DNA of 64,000 bases from Achromobacter kerstersii (GCF_902859595.1 NZ_CADIJQ010000005.1:1-64000), one strand, 5' to 3'; numbered from the stretch's first letter, positions 18,007 to 26,390 are shown. The notes: generated from the letters alone by a model not told the origin. A program made the numbers and translations.

Positions 18007-18963
18007 ATGCGCGGTTCCTCACTTCGCAGTGCCTCACTCTCCAAAGACGTGCGCCTGCCTCCGCTCGCCGCCATCCAGGCGTTCGAGGCGGCGGCGCGGC
18101 TGGGCTCTTTCGAACGCGCCAGCGAAGAACTCTTCGTGACCGCCAGCGCCATCGGCAAACGCATTGCCGCGCTGGAAGCCTTGCTGGACGTTTCCCTGTT
18201 CATCCGCAGCAGCCGTGGCGCCACGCTCAGCGCCGCCGGGCGCGACTACCTGAACCAGGTCCGCACCGCGCTGGACCTGCTGTCGGACGCCTCGCTGCAC
18301 AAACGCGGTGAGCCCAAGCCCGAACCGCTGCGCGTCGTCTCCACGCCCACCTTCGCCCGGCAGGTGCTGATCCCCTACCTGCCCGGCTTCACCGCCGCGC
18401 ACCCCGAGGTCGAGCTGGAGATCATGTTGTCCATTCCCTATCTGGATATCATGCCGCCCAACGCCGACGTCTGGGTGCGCTTTGGCAGCGGCAAGTATCC
18501 CGGCCTGACCGCAAGGCAATTGACGTCTGACCGCGTATTCGCAGTGTGCTCGCCCGCCTACCTGGCCGATCATGGCCCCTTTGACCGGCCGGAAGATCTG
18601 GCCCGTGCCGGCTTGCTGCGTTGCCCGATGGAGCCGTGGCGCCCGTGGCTGGCCGAAGCCGGCCTGGACTGGCCCGAGCCGTCACGCGGGGTCTGGCTGG
18701 TGGATCTGGGCATGATGCTGGCGGCGGCGCGCGCGGGCCAGGGCCTGGCGCTGACCCGCCGTTCGCTGGCGGCGGAATGGCTGGACGAGGGCAAGCTCGT
18801 GCGCGTGCTCGGCATCGACATCCCCGGCGAATCCCAATATCACCTTTGCACCGAAACCTCGCGGCCGCCCGGCAACGCGGTCCAAGCGTTTTCCCTATGG
18901 CTCGAAGACGTCTGCGAACAAGCCTCCCAATGGCCACGCGGCCTGGCGGCCAGCCAGGAATAA
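18007..18963 (+). CDS. LysR-family regulator (GcvA-like) upstream of liv operon 1
   Basis: A 318-residue LysR regulator with the N-terminal helix-turn-helix VRLPPLAAIQAFEAAARLGSFERASEELFVTASAIGKRIAALEALLD followed by an effector domain. I start at the ATG 18007 (MRGSSLRSASLSKD); an upstream ATG at 17920 adds 29 residues that would overlap the argO terminator. It lies on the same strand 211 bases upstream of a liv-type binding-protein gene and might regulate it, though the co-directional layout is not the usual divergent one. Effector unknown. Confidence 0.82.
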   Translation: MRGSSLRSASLSKDVRLPPLAAIQAFEAAARLGSFERASEELFVTASAIGKRIAALEALLDVSLFIRSSRGATLSAAGRDYLNQVRTALDLLSDASLHKRGEPKPEPLRVVSTPTFARQVLIPYLPGFTAAHPEVELEIMLSIPYLDIMPPNADVWVRFGSGKYPGLTARQLTSDRVFAVCSPAYLADHGPFDRPEDLARAGLLRCPMEPWRPWLAEAGLDWPEPSRGVWLVDLGMMLAAARAGQGLALTRRSLAAEWLDEGKLVRVLGIDIPGESQYHLCTETSRPPGNAVQAFSLWLEDVCEQASQWPRGLAASQE

Positions 18964-19174
18964 ATTTCTAGTCGGATGCGGAATGAATTTCCGCTACCCC
19001 TGCGCTCGTACTAGGTATTTACGCGGAAAAACCCCGCCGGGTCAGATTCGCGTAAGCGATTAAGCAGACAGTCACAACACGCAACACAGGAGAGCGCCGC
19101 AACATTGATTTCTCGCCGCCTGGCGCCGGCAACCGGTTTTCCACGCAGTCAATCTAATTACAACGGAGACATCC

Positions 19175-20338
19175 ATGGATTTTCGTTTGAAGCTGCTAGC
19201 AGGAACCCTTGCATTTGCCGCATCGGCCGCGTCTTACGCCGCCGACCCCATCAAGATCGGCGTGGCCGGCCCGTACACCGGCGGCTCCTCATCCATGGGC
19301 GTCAGCATGCGCGACGGCGTGCGTCTGGCCATTGAAGAAATCAATAAGAACGGTGGCGTCCTCGGCCGCCAGCTGGTTGCCGTCGAACGCGACGACGAAG
19401 CCAAGAACGAGCGCGGCGTGCAGATCGCCCAGGAACTGATCAACAAGGAACAAGTGGCCGCCACCGTCGGCTACATCAACACCGGCGTGGCGCTGGCCTC
19501 GCAACGGTTCTACCAGGACGCCAAGATCCCCGTCTTCAACAACGTGGCAACAGGCAGCGTGATCACGCACCAGTTCAAGGCGCCGGAATACCCCGACAAC
19601 TACGTGTTCCGCAATGCGGCGCATGACAGCATCCAGGCCCCGATGATCGTGGAAGAAGCGATCACGCGCCGCGGTTTCAAGAAGGTCGCCATCCTGGCCG
19701 ACTCCACCAACTACGGCCAGCTTGGCCGCGAGGATCTGGAAAAGGCCCTGGACGCCAAGGGCATCAAGCCCGTGGCCGTTGAGAAATTCAACATCAAGGA
19801 CGTCGACATGACGGCCCAGCTGTTGAAGGCCAAGTCCGCCGGCGCCGAAGCCGTGCTGACCTACGGCATCGGCCCCGAGCTGGCCCAGATCGCCAACGGC
19901 ATGACCAAGCTGGGCTGGAAGGTGCCGATCATCGGCAGCTGGACCTTGTCGATGGCCAACTACATCGACAACTCCGGCGCCAACGGCGAAGGCGCGCGCA
20001 TGCCGCAAACCTTCATCCAGGACCCCGACACGCCCAAGCGCAAGGCCTTCATCGACGCCTACCTGGCCAAGTTCAAGCCCAAGAACAACCGCATCGACTC
20101 CCCGGTGTCGGCGGCCCAGGGCTATGACTCGATCTTCTTGCTGGCCGCGGCCATCAAGCAGGCCAACTCCACCGACGGCCCCAAGGTCCGCGAGGCGCTT
20201 GAGAACCTGCAAACGCCCGTCGAAGGCGTGGTGATGACCTACAACAAGCCGTTCACCCACAACAACCACGACGCCATCTCCGCGAAGGAAGTGGTGATCG
20301 GCGAGGTCAAGGGCGGCCGCGTCGTCAAGGCCAACTAA
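19175..20338 (+). CDS. livJ: Branched-chain amino acid ABC transporter substrate-binding protein
   Basis: A 387-residue periplasmic type I binding protein. A signal peptide (MDFRLKLLAGTLAFAASAASYA) precedes ADPIKIGVAGPYTGGSSSMGVSMRDGVRLAIEEINKNGGVLG, the LivJ/LivK family start. The domain is full length. GGAGA lies a few bases before the ATG. First gene of a complete liv system with livH, fused livMG and livF. A GC-rich stem-loop separates it from livH, probably leaving the binding protein in excess. Ligand is likely a branched-chain or other hydrophobic amino acid, not provable from sequence. Confidence 0.9.
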   Translation: MDFRLKLLAGTLAFAASAASYAADPIKIGVAGPYTGGSSSMGVSMRDGVRLAIEEINKNGGVLGRQLVAVERDDEAKNERGVQIAQELINKEQVAATVGYINTGVALASQRFYQDAKIPVFNNVATGSVITHQFKAPEYPDNYVFRNAAHDSIQAPMIVEEAITRRGFKKVAILADSTNYGQLGREDLEKALDAKGIKPVAVEKFNIKDVDMTAQLLKAKSAGAEAVLTYGIGPELAQIANGMTKLGWKVPIIGSWTLSMANYIDNSGANGEGARMPQTFIQDPDTPKRKAFIDAYLAKFKPKNNRIDSPVSAAQGYDSIFLLAAAIKQANSTDGPKVREALENLQTPVEGVVMTYNKPFTHNNHDAISAKEVVIGEVKGGRVVKAN

Positions 20339-20356
20339 GCCTGAAACAAGCAGGAA

Positions 20357-20380
20357 GGCGGCGGCTTCCCGGCCGCCGCC
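20357..20380 (+). promoter_or_regulatory. Stem-loop after the binding-protein gene
   Basis: GGCGGCGGC (20357-20365) and GCCGCCGCC (20372-20380) form a perfect 9-base-pair stem with a 6-base loop, 18 bases after the livJ stop. No T-run follows. Such stems commonly protect the upstream binding-protein message and attenuate the permease genes. A similar structure follows the second binding-protein gene at 32861. Confidence 0.6.
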
Positions 20381-20480
20381 GCCCGCGCCCCGGTGATCGG
20401 GTGCGGGGCATGCAGCCGTCTGAAAACAGCGTTCTGCCCAAGGGGGTTGGGACGGAACACAGCGCCTCAAGACACACACC

Positions 20481-21353
20481 ATGATTCTTCTACAGCTCAT
20501 CTATAGCGGTATCGCGCTAGGCATGATCTATGCCGTGATTGCGTTCGGGTACCAGCTCACCTTCGCCACATCCGGCACACTCAACTTCGGTCAAGGCGAA
20601 GCCTTGATGCTGGGCGCACTGGTCGGGCTGACGCTCGTCGGCCTGGGCGTGAACTACTGGGTCATGATTCCCATCGTCTGCATCTTCGGCTTCGCGCAAG
20701 GCGCGCTGGTCGAGCGGGTTGGCGTGCGGCCGGCCATCAAGACGCGATCGGAATTCGGCTGGATCATGGCCACCATCGCCTTGGGGATCATCTTCAAGAA
20801 CGTGGCCGAAAACATCTGGGGCCGCGACGACTTGCGCTTCCCCTCGCCGCTGCCCGAAGCGCCGATCCAGGTGCTGGGCGCGAACGTCTTGCCGATGGAG
20901 CTGCTGGTGGTCTTCGGCGCGCTGGGCATGATGATTCTGGTGGAAATCTTCAACCGCAAATCCATCTACGGCAAAGCGTTTGTCGCCACGTCCAATGACC
21001 GCGACGCGGCTGGCCTGATGGGTATCAACACGGGCATGGTGATCACGTTCTCGTACGCGCTGTCGTCGCTGACCGCCGCGTTTGCGGGCGTGCTGGTCGC
21101 GCCGCTGACGCTCACCGGCGCCACGATGGGCGCGGTGCTGGGCTTGAAGGCGTTCGCCGTGGCGATTATCGGCGGCCTGTCCAGCGGGATGGGTGTTGTG
21201 GTGGGCGGGCTGATCCTGGGGATCGCCGAAACGACCACCGGTTTCTATCTTTCGACGGGGTACAAAGACGTGCCGGGATTGGTGTTGCTGCTGCTCGTAC
21301 TGACCTTCAAGCCCGCCGGCCTGTTCGGCAAGACCGCGATCAAGAAGGTGTAA
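20481..21353 (+). CDS. livH: Branched-chain amino acid ABC transporter permease LivH
   Basis: A 290-residue inner-membrane permease with about eight helices. MILLQLIYSGIALGMIYAVIAFGYQLTFATSGTLNFGQGEALMLGA is the typical LivH N-terminus, and AFAVAIIGGLSSGMGVVVGGLILGIAE near 225-250 is the loop that docks to the ATPase. It pairs with the permease half of the next gene, whose ATG is 3 bases after the livH stop. Confidence 0.93.
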   Translation: MILLQLIYSGIALGMIYAVIAFGYQLTFATSGTLNFGQGEALMLGALVGLTLVGLGVNYWVMIPIVCIFGFAQGALVERVGVRPAIKTRSEFGWIMATIALGIIFKNVAENIWGRDDLRFPSPLPEAPIQVLGANVLPMELLVVFGALGMMILVEIFNRKSIYGKAFVATSNDRDAAGLMGINTGMVITFSYALSSLTAAFAGVLVAPLTLTGATMGAVLGLKAFAVAIIGGLSSGMGVVVGGLILGIAETTTGFYLSTGYKDVPGLVLLLLVLTFKPAGLFGKTAIKKV

Positions 21354-21356
21354 GCG

Positions 21357-23282
21357 ATGAAACCCTTGCACCTGTTGCTATCCATCGTGGCTATCGCCTG
21401 CCTGGCGGCCGTGCCGCTGGGCGTGACCAACACGTATTACCTGCACCTGATCGAAACGATCATGATCTATTCGATCCTGCTGTTCGGGCTCGATATCGTG
21501 GTGGGCTACACCGGCCAGGTCTCGCTGGGCCACGCCGGGCTCTTCGGCATCGGCTCGTATGTGGCGGGCGTGCTGTTCTTTCACTTGCAAATGCCCATCT
21601 GGGTGATTCTTCCCGCCGCCATCCTGATTGCGGCGGCGTTTGGCGCGGTGCTGGCGTTGCCGGCGCTACGGGTCACGGGGCCGTACCTGGCGATGGTGAC
21701 GCTGGCGTTTGGCACCATCATCCAGATCCTGATCAACGAGATGACCTTCATGACCGAAGGCCCGTTGGGCATCAAGATTCCCAAGCCGTCCATCGGCGGG
21801 CACATCCTGACCAAAAGCGAATACTTCTGGCTGGTGGGCGCGCTGCTGGTGATCTCGCTGATCGTCGTGCACCGCATCCTGAAGTCGCACCTGGGCCGTT
21901 CGTTCGAAGCGTTGCGCGACAGCCCGATTGCGTCCGACTGCATGGGCGTGTCGGTCTACCGGCACAAGGTGTTCGCGTTCGTGATCAGCGCCGGTTTCGC
22001 CGGCCTGGCGGGTGCGCTGTATTCGTATTCCGAGCAGTACATTTCGCCCAACACGTACAACTTCGAACTGACCATCCTGTTCCTGCTGGCCATCATCATG
22101 GGCGGGCGCAAGAGCCGCACGGGCGCGCTGCTGGGCGCGTCCATCATCGTGCTGCTGCCCAAGATGCTGGACGACATCGGCACCTTCCGGCTGATCGCGC
22201 TGGCGGTGGCCATCCTGGTGACGGTGGGCAGCATCATCGCCGTGTCCAAGGGCCGCGCCGAACCGCGCCGCGTGGTGGTGCCGGTAGTCGGCACCATCGT
22301 GCTGGCGATCTTCTCGTACTGGCTGGAAGCCGTGACCGACTGGCGCCTGACCATCTTCGGCGCGATGATTCTGTTCGTTGTGTACTACCTGCCTGACGGC
22401 ATCGTGGGCTTTGTGCGCAACCTGTTCTTCTCGAATCGCCGCGCGGCGCTATCGGTGAAGAAGGACCTGGTCAAAGAGCAGGACGCGGTGCCGGACGCCG
22501 TGGTGGCCGGCAAGGGCGAGACCTTGCTGACGGCCAAGAGCGTGCTGATGCAGTTCGGCGGCCTGAAGGCGTTGAACGAAGTCGACCTGACCATCAAGCG
22601 CGGCACCATCCACGGCCTGATCGGCCCGAACGGTTCGGGCAAGAGCACCATGATGAACGTGCTGACGGGCATCTATGTGCCAACGGCTGGCGCGGTGGAG
22701 TTCTCGGGCAAGTCGCTGGTCGGCCTGGCGCCCGCGGACATCGCGGCCGCAGGCATTGCGCGCACCTTCCAGAACGTGCAGCTGTTTGGCGAGATGACGG
22801 CGCTGGAGAACGTGTTGGTGGGTCTGCATCACACGTTCACCACGGGCTTGGCCGGCATTGCGCTGCGCACGCCGAAGTGGAAGGGCGAAGAGCAAGGCGC
22901 ACGGGCCCGCGCGATGGCGCTGCTGGAGTTCGTGGGCCTGGAATCCCTGGCCACCGAAGAAGCGCGCAACCTGCCCTATGGCAAGCAACGCCTGCTTGAA
23001 ATCGCCCGCGCGCTGGCGCTGGACCCGCAACTGCTGCTGCTGGACGAACCCGCGGCCGGCCTGACCGCGCCCGACATCGTCGAGCTGCTGGCCATCATCC
23101 GCAAGGTGCGCGATCACGGCATCACGCTGATCCTCATCGAGCACCACATGGATGTGGTGATGGGGGTGTGCGACACGGTGTCGGTGCTGGACTTCGGCCA
23201 GAAGATCGCCGAGGGCCTGCCGAACGAAGTGCAAAGCAACGCCAAGGTTATCGAGGCGTATCTGGGCGGCGCGCCCGCCTGA
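21357..23282 (+). CDS. Fused LivM permease - LivG ATPase
   Basis: A 641-residue fusion. Residues 1 to about 355 are a LivM-type permease (YTGQVSLGHAGLFGIGSYVAGVL, GGRKSRTGALLGASIIVLLPKML). Residues about 380-641 are a LivG-type ATP-binding domain: Walker A GPNGSGKST, Q-loop in ARTFQNVQLF, signature NLPYGKQRLLEIARAL, Walker B LLLLDEPAAGL and switch EHHMDVV. The reading frame is continuous with no sign of a frameshift, so the fusion looks genuine; similar fusions occur in Burkholderiales. It forces a 1:1 permease-ATPase stoichiometry with LivF as the second ATPase. Confidence 0.92.
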   Translation: MKPLHLLLSIVAIACLAAVPLGVTNTYYLHLIETIMIYSILLFGLDIVVGYTGQVSLGHAGLFGIGSYVAGVLFFHLQMPIWVILPAAILIAAAFGAVLALPALRVTGPYLAMVTLAFGTIIQILINEMTFMTEGPLGIKIPKPSIGGHILTKSEYFWLVGALLVISLIVVHRILKSHLGRSFEALRDSPIASDCMGVSVYRHKVFAFVISAGFAGLAGALYSYSEQYISPNTYNFELTILFLLAIIMGGRKSRTGALLGASIIVLLPKMLDDIGTFRLIALAVAILVTVGSIIAVSKGRAEPRRVVVPVVGTIVLAIFSYWLEAVTDWRLTIFGAMILFVVYYLPDGIVGFVRNLFFSNRRAALSVKKDLVKEQDAVPDAVVAGKGETLLTAKSVLMQFGGLKALNEVDLTIKRGTIHGLIGPNGSGKSTMMNVLTGIYVPTAGAVEFSGKSLVGLAPADIAAAGIARTFQNVQLFGEMTALENVLVGLHHTFTTGLAGIALRTPKWKGEEQGARARAMALLEFVGLESLATEEARNLPYGKQRLLEIARALALDPQLLLLDEPAAGLTAPDIVELLAIIRKVRDHGITLILIEHHMDVVMGVCDTVSVLDFGQKIAEGLPNEVQSNAKVIEAYLGGAPA

Positions 23283-23300
23283 CGCCAAGAGGACAACAAG

Positions 23301-24023
23301 ATGCTATCGATCAAGAATCTGGAAGCGGGTTACGGCAAGGTGAAGGTGCTGCACGGCATCAGCATGGAGGTGCCGAAGGCGAAAGTCGTGACGCTGATTG
23401 GCTCAAACGGGGCGGGCAAGACGACAACGATGCGTGCCGTGTCCGGCATGATCCGCCCGACGGCGGGCGAAATCACGTTGGGCGGCAAGCGCATTGATGG
23501 CCTGGAGTCTCATCGCATCGCGCGGCTGGGGCTGGCGCATTCGCCGGAGGGGCGGCGTGTGTTTCCGACACTGTCGGTGACGGACAACCTGCTGCTGGGC
23601 GCGTTTCCGCGCTTGACGGGAAGCCGGCCGAAAGGCGATGTGCAGGCGGATCTGGGACGTGCGATGGATCTGTTTCCGCGCCTGAAGGAACGCCGCGATC
23701 AACTGGCCGGCACGTTGTCGGGCGGTGAACAGCAGATGCTGGCCATGGCGCGCGCCGTGATGCTGAATCCGGAGCTGGTGCTGCTGGACGAACCGTCGAT
23801 GGGGTTGGCGCCGATTCTGGTGGAAGAGGTATTCAGGATTATTGCGCGGCTGAAGGATGAAGGGGTGACGATGCTGCTGGTTGAGCAGTTCGCGGCTGCG
23901 GCGTTGCAGGTGGCGGATTACGGGTATGTGCTGGAGAACGGGCGGATTTCTGTGCACGGAAGTGCGGAGAAGTTACGGGGGGATCCGGCGGTGGTGGCGG
24001 CTTATTTGGGTGGGGGGCATTGA
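23301..24023 (+). CDS. livF: Branched-chain amino acid ABC transporter ATPase LivF
   Basis: A 240-residue ATPase of the LivF type. Walker A GSNGAGKTT, the SPEGRRVFPTLSVTDNLLLGA motif characteristic of LivF, signature LSGGEQQMLAMARAV and Walker B LVLLDEPSMGLAP are all present. It pairs with the ATPase half of the fused protein to energise uptake. Start follows an AGAGGACAAC ribosome site. It is the last gene of liv operon 1; a structured repeat begins about 40 bases after its stop. Confidence 0.93.
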   Translation: MLSIKNLEAGYGKVKVLHGISMEVPKAKVVTLIGSNGAGKTTTMRAVSGMIRPTAGEITLGGKRIDGLESHRIARLGLAHSPEGRRVFPTLSVTDNLLLGAFPRLTGSRPKGDVQADLGRAMDLFPRLKERRDQLAGTLSGGEQQMLAMARAVMLNPELVLLDEPSMGLAPILVEEVFRIIARLKDEGVTMLLVEQFAAAALQVADYGYVLENGRISVHGSAEKLRGDPAVVAAYLGGGH

Positions 24024-24064
24024 GGGGGGGTTGGCGTTGGTTCGTTTTCTAATGCCGCCCGTGA

Positions 24065-24214
24065 CGCCGGGGGCCTGCGGTGCGCGGGGCAACGATTGCG
24101 GTCCGGAGCCTTCGCTCCGGACTGCCCCGTCGTCATCTTCGTCACCCGCCGTTGGCGGGTTCCTTCAGATTCCCTCGGGCTTATCGACGCCCCACGCACC
24201 GCAGGCCCCCGGCG
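24065..24214 (+). repeat. Structured repeat, module A, copy 2
   Basis: A 150-base element bounded by 26-base inverted arms (24065-24090 and 24189-24214, one mismatch). Inside lie ACGATTGCG, the hairpin GTCCGGAGC-CTTC-GCTCCGGAC (24101-24122), TCGTCATCTTCGTC, a second hairpin ACCCGCC-GTT-GGCGGGT (24144-24160) and TTCAGATTCCCTCGGGC. The order and core match the copy at 131-276. The outer arms and second hairpin have different sequence but equivalent pairing. It lies just 3-prime of livF in the sense direction. Confidence 0.78.
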
Positions 24215-24304
24215 ACACGAGCTCGAGTAGTTGAAATTTGACGTCAGCTGGGGCGAATAGTTTTCTTAGGGTTCTCACCACGGGTTTTGGGTGGTGGAAG
24301 ATCT

Positions 24305-24349
24305 TGCGGGGCCCGCTCCAGGCCGGCCGCGCGGGCGGCCTTTTGGAGC
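24305..24349 (+). repeat. Structured repeat, module B, copy 2
   Basis: Forty-five bases aligning without gaps to the reverse strand of 25-69. TGCGGGGCCCGC and the core GGCCGCGCGGGCGGCCTT are identical, and mismatches fall almost only in two short arms. Here the arms are GCTCCA and TGGAGC, which pair, as the unrelated arms of the other copy do. It may also act as the livF terminator, since TTTT follows the CGGCC arm. Confidence 0.7.
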
Positions 24350-24444
24350 TTACGCATCGTGCTGCGTCGTCGCTCTTTTCGCTTCGCGTGTGGCTGATTT
24401 GTTTGGGTGCTTTTTGGGCGATGTTGGTCGCTCGACAAACGCAA

Positions 24445-24560
24445 TCAGACTGCAATTTCGACGAGACTGCATTTTTAAAAATCGCATTCAGACTGCATTT
24501 TTAAACAGCGGAGTCAGACTGCATTTTCCACGGAGCCGTCCATGGAAAAATGCAGTCTGA
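24445..24560. repeat. 26-bp TCAGACTGCA repeats ending in an inverted repeat
   Basis: TCAGACTGCA (or CGAGACTGCA) begins at 24445, 24462, 24488 and 24514, with the last three exactly 26 bases apart and usually followed by TTTTT. The fourth copy, TCAGACTGCATTTTCCA, pairs with TGGAAAAATGCAGTCTGA (24543-24560) across a 12-base loop, giving a 17-base-pair stem with one bulged base. The region is AT-rich against the chromosome. It ends about 26 bases before the ohr stop, so it could act as the ohr terminator or mark a mobile-element edge. Confidence 0.7.
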
Positions 24561-24586
24561 ATCGATTCACAACCTTCGACTAACGA

Positions 24587-25012
24587 TCAGACAATCGTCA
24601 ACGTCACATCGATGTTGCCGCGCGTGGCGTTCGAGTACGGGCAGACGATGTGGGCGGCGGCGACCAGCTTTTCCGCCAGTTCACGGTCCATGCCCGGCAG
24701 CGAGATCTTCAGTTCGACTTCGATGCCGAAACCGGTGGGGATCGCGCCGATACCCACGATGCCGTTCACCGATACGTCTGCCGGAATCGCGATTTTGTCG
24801 CGGCCGCCGACGAACTTCATTGCGCCCAGGAAGCAGGCCGAGTAGCCCACTGCGAACAGTTGTTCCGGGTTCGTGCCAGCAGCGCCTGCGCCGCCCAGTT
24901 CGCGCGGGGTCGTCAGCTTGACGTCCAGGTTGCCGTCGTCGCTGACGCCACGGCCTTCACGGCCGCCGGTGGCGGTGGCATTGGCGCGATAGAGGACTTT
25001 TTCGATAGACAT
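24587..25012 (-). CDS. ohr: Organic hydroperoxide resistance protein Ohr
   Basis: A 141-residue thiol peroxidase of the Ohr/OsmC family that reduces organic and fatty-acid hydroperoxides using lipoylated partners. The two catalytic cysteines are present: C60 in [14 protein letters not shown] and C124 in [14 protein letters not shown] chose the ATG at 25012 ([17 protein letters not shown]), which gives the standard length; a longer frame starting at 25093 adds 27 unrelated residues over the operator. It lies downstream of the ohrR gene on the same strand, behind its own OhrR-like operator. Confidence 0.94.
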   Translation of the reverse strand: MSIEKVLYRANATATGGREGRGVSDDGNLDVKLTTPRELGGAGAAGTNPEQLFAVGYSACFLGAMKFVGGRDKIAIPADVSVNGIVGIGAIPTGFGIEVELKISLPGMDRELAEKLVAAAHIVCPYSNATRGNIDVTLTIV

Positions 25013-25091
25013 GATGCGTTTCCTTGTTGGAATGAAAAGTTGAACTGCCTGCCGGGCGGGACCTCCCGCGTCAGCGATAAATATCGCACAC

Positions 25092-25111
25092 AAGTAAATC
25101 GTGCGCTACTT
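25092..25111. promoter_or_regulatory. Candidate OhrR operator upstream of ohr
   Basis: AAGTAAATCGTGCGCTACTT, read on the minus strand as AAGTAGCGCACGATTTACTT, is a partial palindrome. It shares the core TAGCGCAC and flanking ATTTA with the site at 25617-25636 in front of ohrR. It lies 80 bases upstream of the ohr ATG. The shared core at both promoters is the evidence. Confidence 0.65.
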
Positions 25112-25145
25112 ACTAGACCGGATGATGACACTGATCACCCATCTT

Positions 25146-25607
25146 TCAAACACTATCGACCAGCTTTTCCCGCAGCGCGTGCAGCGTCTTCATCATGCCT
25201 TGCGCTTCGTCCAGCGTGCATTGCGCGGCGCCGGCAATCGCGTGAGGCACGTTTTCCGCTTGCTCTCGCAAGTCGCGGCCTTGCTTGGTCAGCGTCACAA
25301 TCACCTGGCGCTCGTCGTCCACCGCCCGCTTGCGCGTCACCAGACCTGCCGCTTCCAGGCGCTTTAACAGCGGCGTCAGCGTGGCGGAATCCAGGAACAG
25401 GCGGTCGCCGATATCCGTTACCGTAATTTCATCGCGCTCCCACAGCACCAGCATCACCAGATACTGCGGATACGTCAGATCCAGACCGCGCAAGAGCTTG
25501 CGGTACACCTTGTTCATCGCCAGTGACGTTGAATACAAGGCGAAGCACAGCTGGCTGTCCAGCAGCAGCGGATTGAACGCGGCTTTGGGTTTGGATCTGG
25601 ATTTCAT
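25146..25607 (-). CDS. ohrR: MarR-family peroxide sensor OhrR
   Basis: A 153-residue MarR-family repressor. The N-terminal [22 protein letters not shown] contains the sensing cysteine (C21), whose oxidation by organic hydroperoxides releases DNA. The winged helix ([34 protein letters not shown]) and wing [11 protein letters not shown] are typical. Its gene is followed by ohr, and matching operators precede both, so it represses ohr and itself. An intact sensing Cys indicates a functional redox switch. Confidence 0.92.
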   Translation of the reverse strand: MKSRSKPKAAFNPLLLDSQLCFALYSTSLAMNKVYRKLLRGLDLTYPQYLVMLVLWERDEITVTDIGDRLFLDSATLTPLLKRLEAAGLVTRKRAVDDERQVIVTLTKQGRDLREQAENVPHAIAGAAQCTLDEAQGMMKTLHALREKLVDSV

Positions 25608-25616
25608 TGCGCAATA

Positions 25617-25636
25617 TTAAATAGCGCACTATTTAA
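25617..25636. promoter_or_regulatory. OhrR operator upstream of ohrR
   Basis: TTAAATAGCGCACTATTTAA is a palindrome with 8-base arms (TTAAATAG / CTATTTAA) around CGCA. It begins ten bases upstream of the ohrR ATG and shares TAGCGCAC with the site in front of ohr. This is consistent with autorepression. Confidence 0.72.
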
Positions 25637-25682
25637 CGTCAAGCGGTTTTTTTACTTTTCATCCGCCTGGCCACTGGTCCCG

Positions 25683-26390
25683 TCAGGCCGCGTGTTCGCC
25701 TTCCACCGTGCTGCGATCCGACCCGTATTGTTTCAGGCCATCCAGGTCCAGCACACGCACCGCGCCGTATTCCACATTCAGCAAGCCCGCTTCTTCCAGC
25801 TTGCGCAGCGCCTGGTTTGCGCGCTGGCGCGACACCCGGGCCAGATAGCCGACTTCTTCTTGTGTAATCGTCAGGCGCATCCCCATGCCGGGATACAGCA
25901 AGGGGTTGAAGAGTTCAGCCAGACAACGGGCCACGCGCGCGTCCGGGTCCAGCAGACGGTCGTACTCCGCTTTGCCGATGAACTGCGCCACGCGCTCATT
26001 CAGTTGGTGGAGCAGGTAGCGGTTGAACGGAATGCTGTTGTCCAGCAGCCAATCAAAAGCAGGAGCCGGCAGGCGCGCCACGACCGAATCTCGCAAGGCG
26101 ACGATGTCATATTTGCGGACTTCGCGTTTCAAGAGCGAGCCCTCGCCGATCCAGCCGCCGGCGGGTACGCCCGTCAATGATGCGACCTTGCCTTCCGCGT
26201 TGCCGACCGACACCTTCACCAATCCGGCCAATACGCCAATCCAAGCCTGTGCGAGTTCACCTTTGCGCTCTATGATCGATCCGGCAACGACTTGCTGCAC
26301 GGACAGGTCCCGCTCGACGCGCGATTGCTGCTCGGCGTTAAGCACGCGAAACCAGGCCGCGGCAAGTTGCAGGGAGTCGGCTAGCTGCAT
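25683..26390 (-). CDS. Crp/Fnr-family transcriptional regulator
   Basis: A 235-residue regulator with an N-terminal cyclic-nucleotide-binding-type beta-roll and a C-terminal winged helix (LTITQEEVGYLARVSRQRANQALRKLEEAGLLNVEYG). It has no Fnr-type cysteine cluster. The effector is unknown. It is divergent from the ligase/liv cluster beginning at 26559, with an inverted repeat at 26433-26449 in the gap, so it probably controls that cluster in response to a small molecule such as a CoA thioester or the carboxylate substrate. That role is inferred. Confidence 0.85.
   Translation of the reverse strand: MQLADSLQLAAAWFRVLNAEQQSRVERDLSVQQVVAGSIIERKGELAQAWIGVLAGLVKVSVGNAEGKVASLTGVPAGGWIGEGSLLKREVRKYDIVALRDSVVARLPAPAFDWLLDNSIPFNRYLLHQLNERVAQFIGKAEYDRLLDPDARVARCLAELFNPLLYPGMGMRLTITQEEVGYLARVSRQRANQALRKLEEAGLLNVEYGAVRVLDLDGLKQYGSDRSTVEGEHAA

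Larger units (their letters stand above)
24024..24586. other. Repeat-rich intergenic region downstream of livF
   Basis: No protein gene can be supported in these 563 bases between livF and ohr. It contains structured-repeat module A (24065-24214), module B (24305-24349) and a 26-base repeat array ending in a long hairpin (24445-24560). A leftward open frame over module B (24355 to 24244) encodes a short basic peptide whose KAARAA and RAPQ segments recur in the copy near position 23, so a small conserved protein cannot be fully excluded. Confidence 0.6.
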
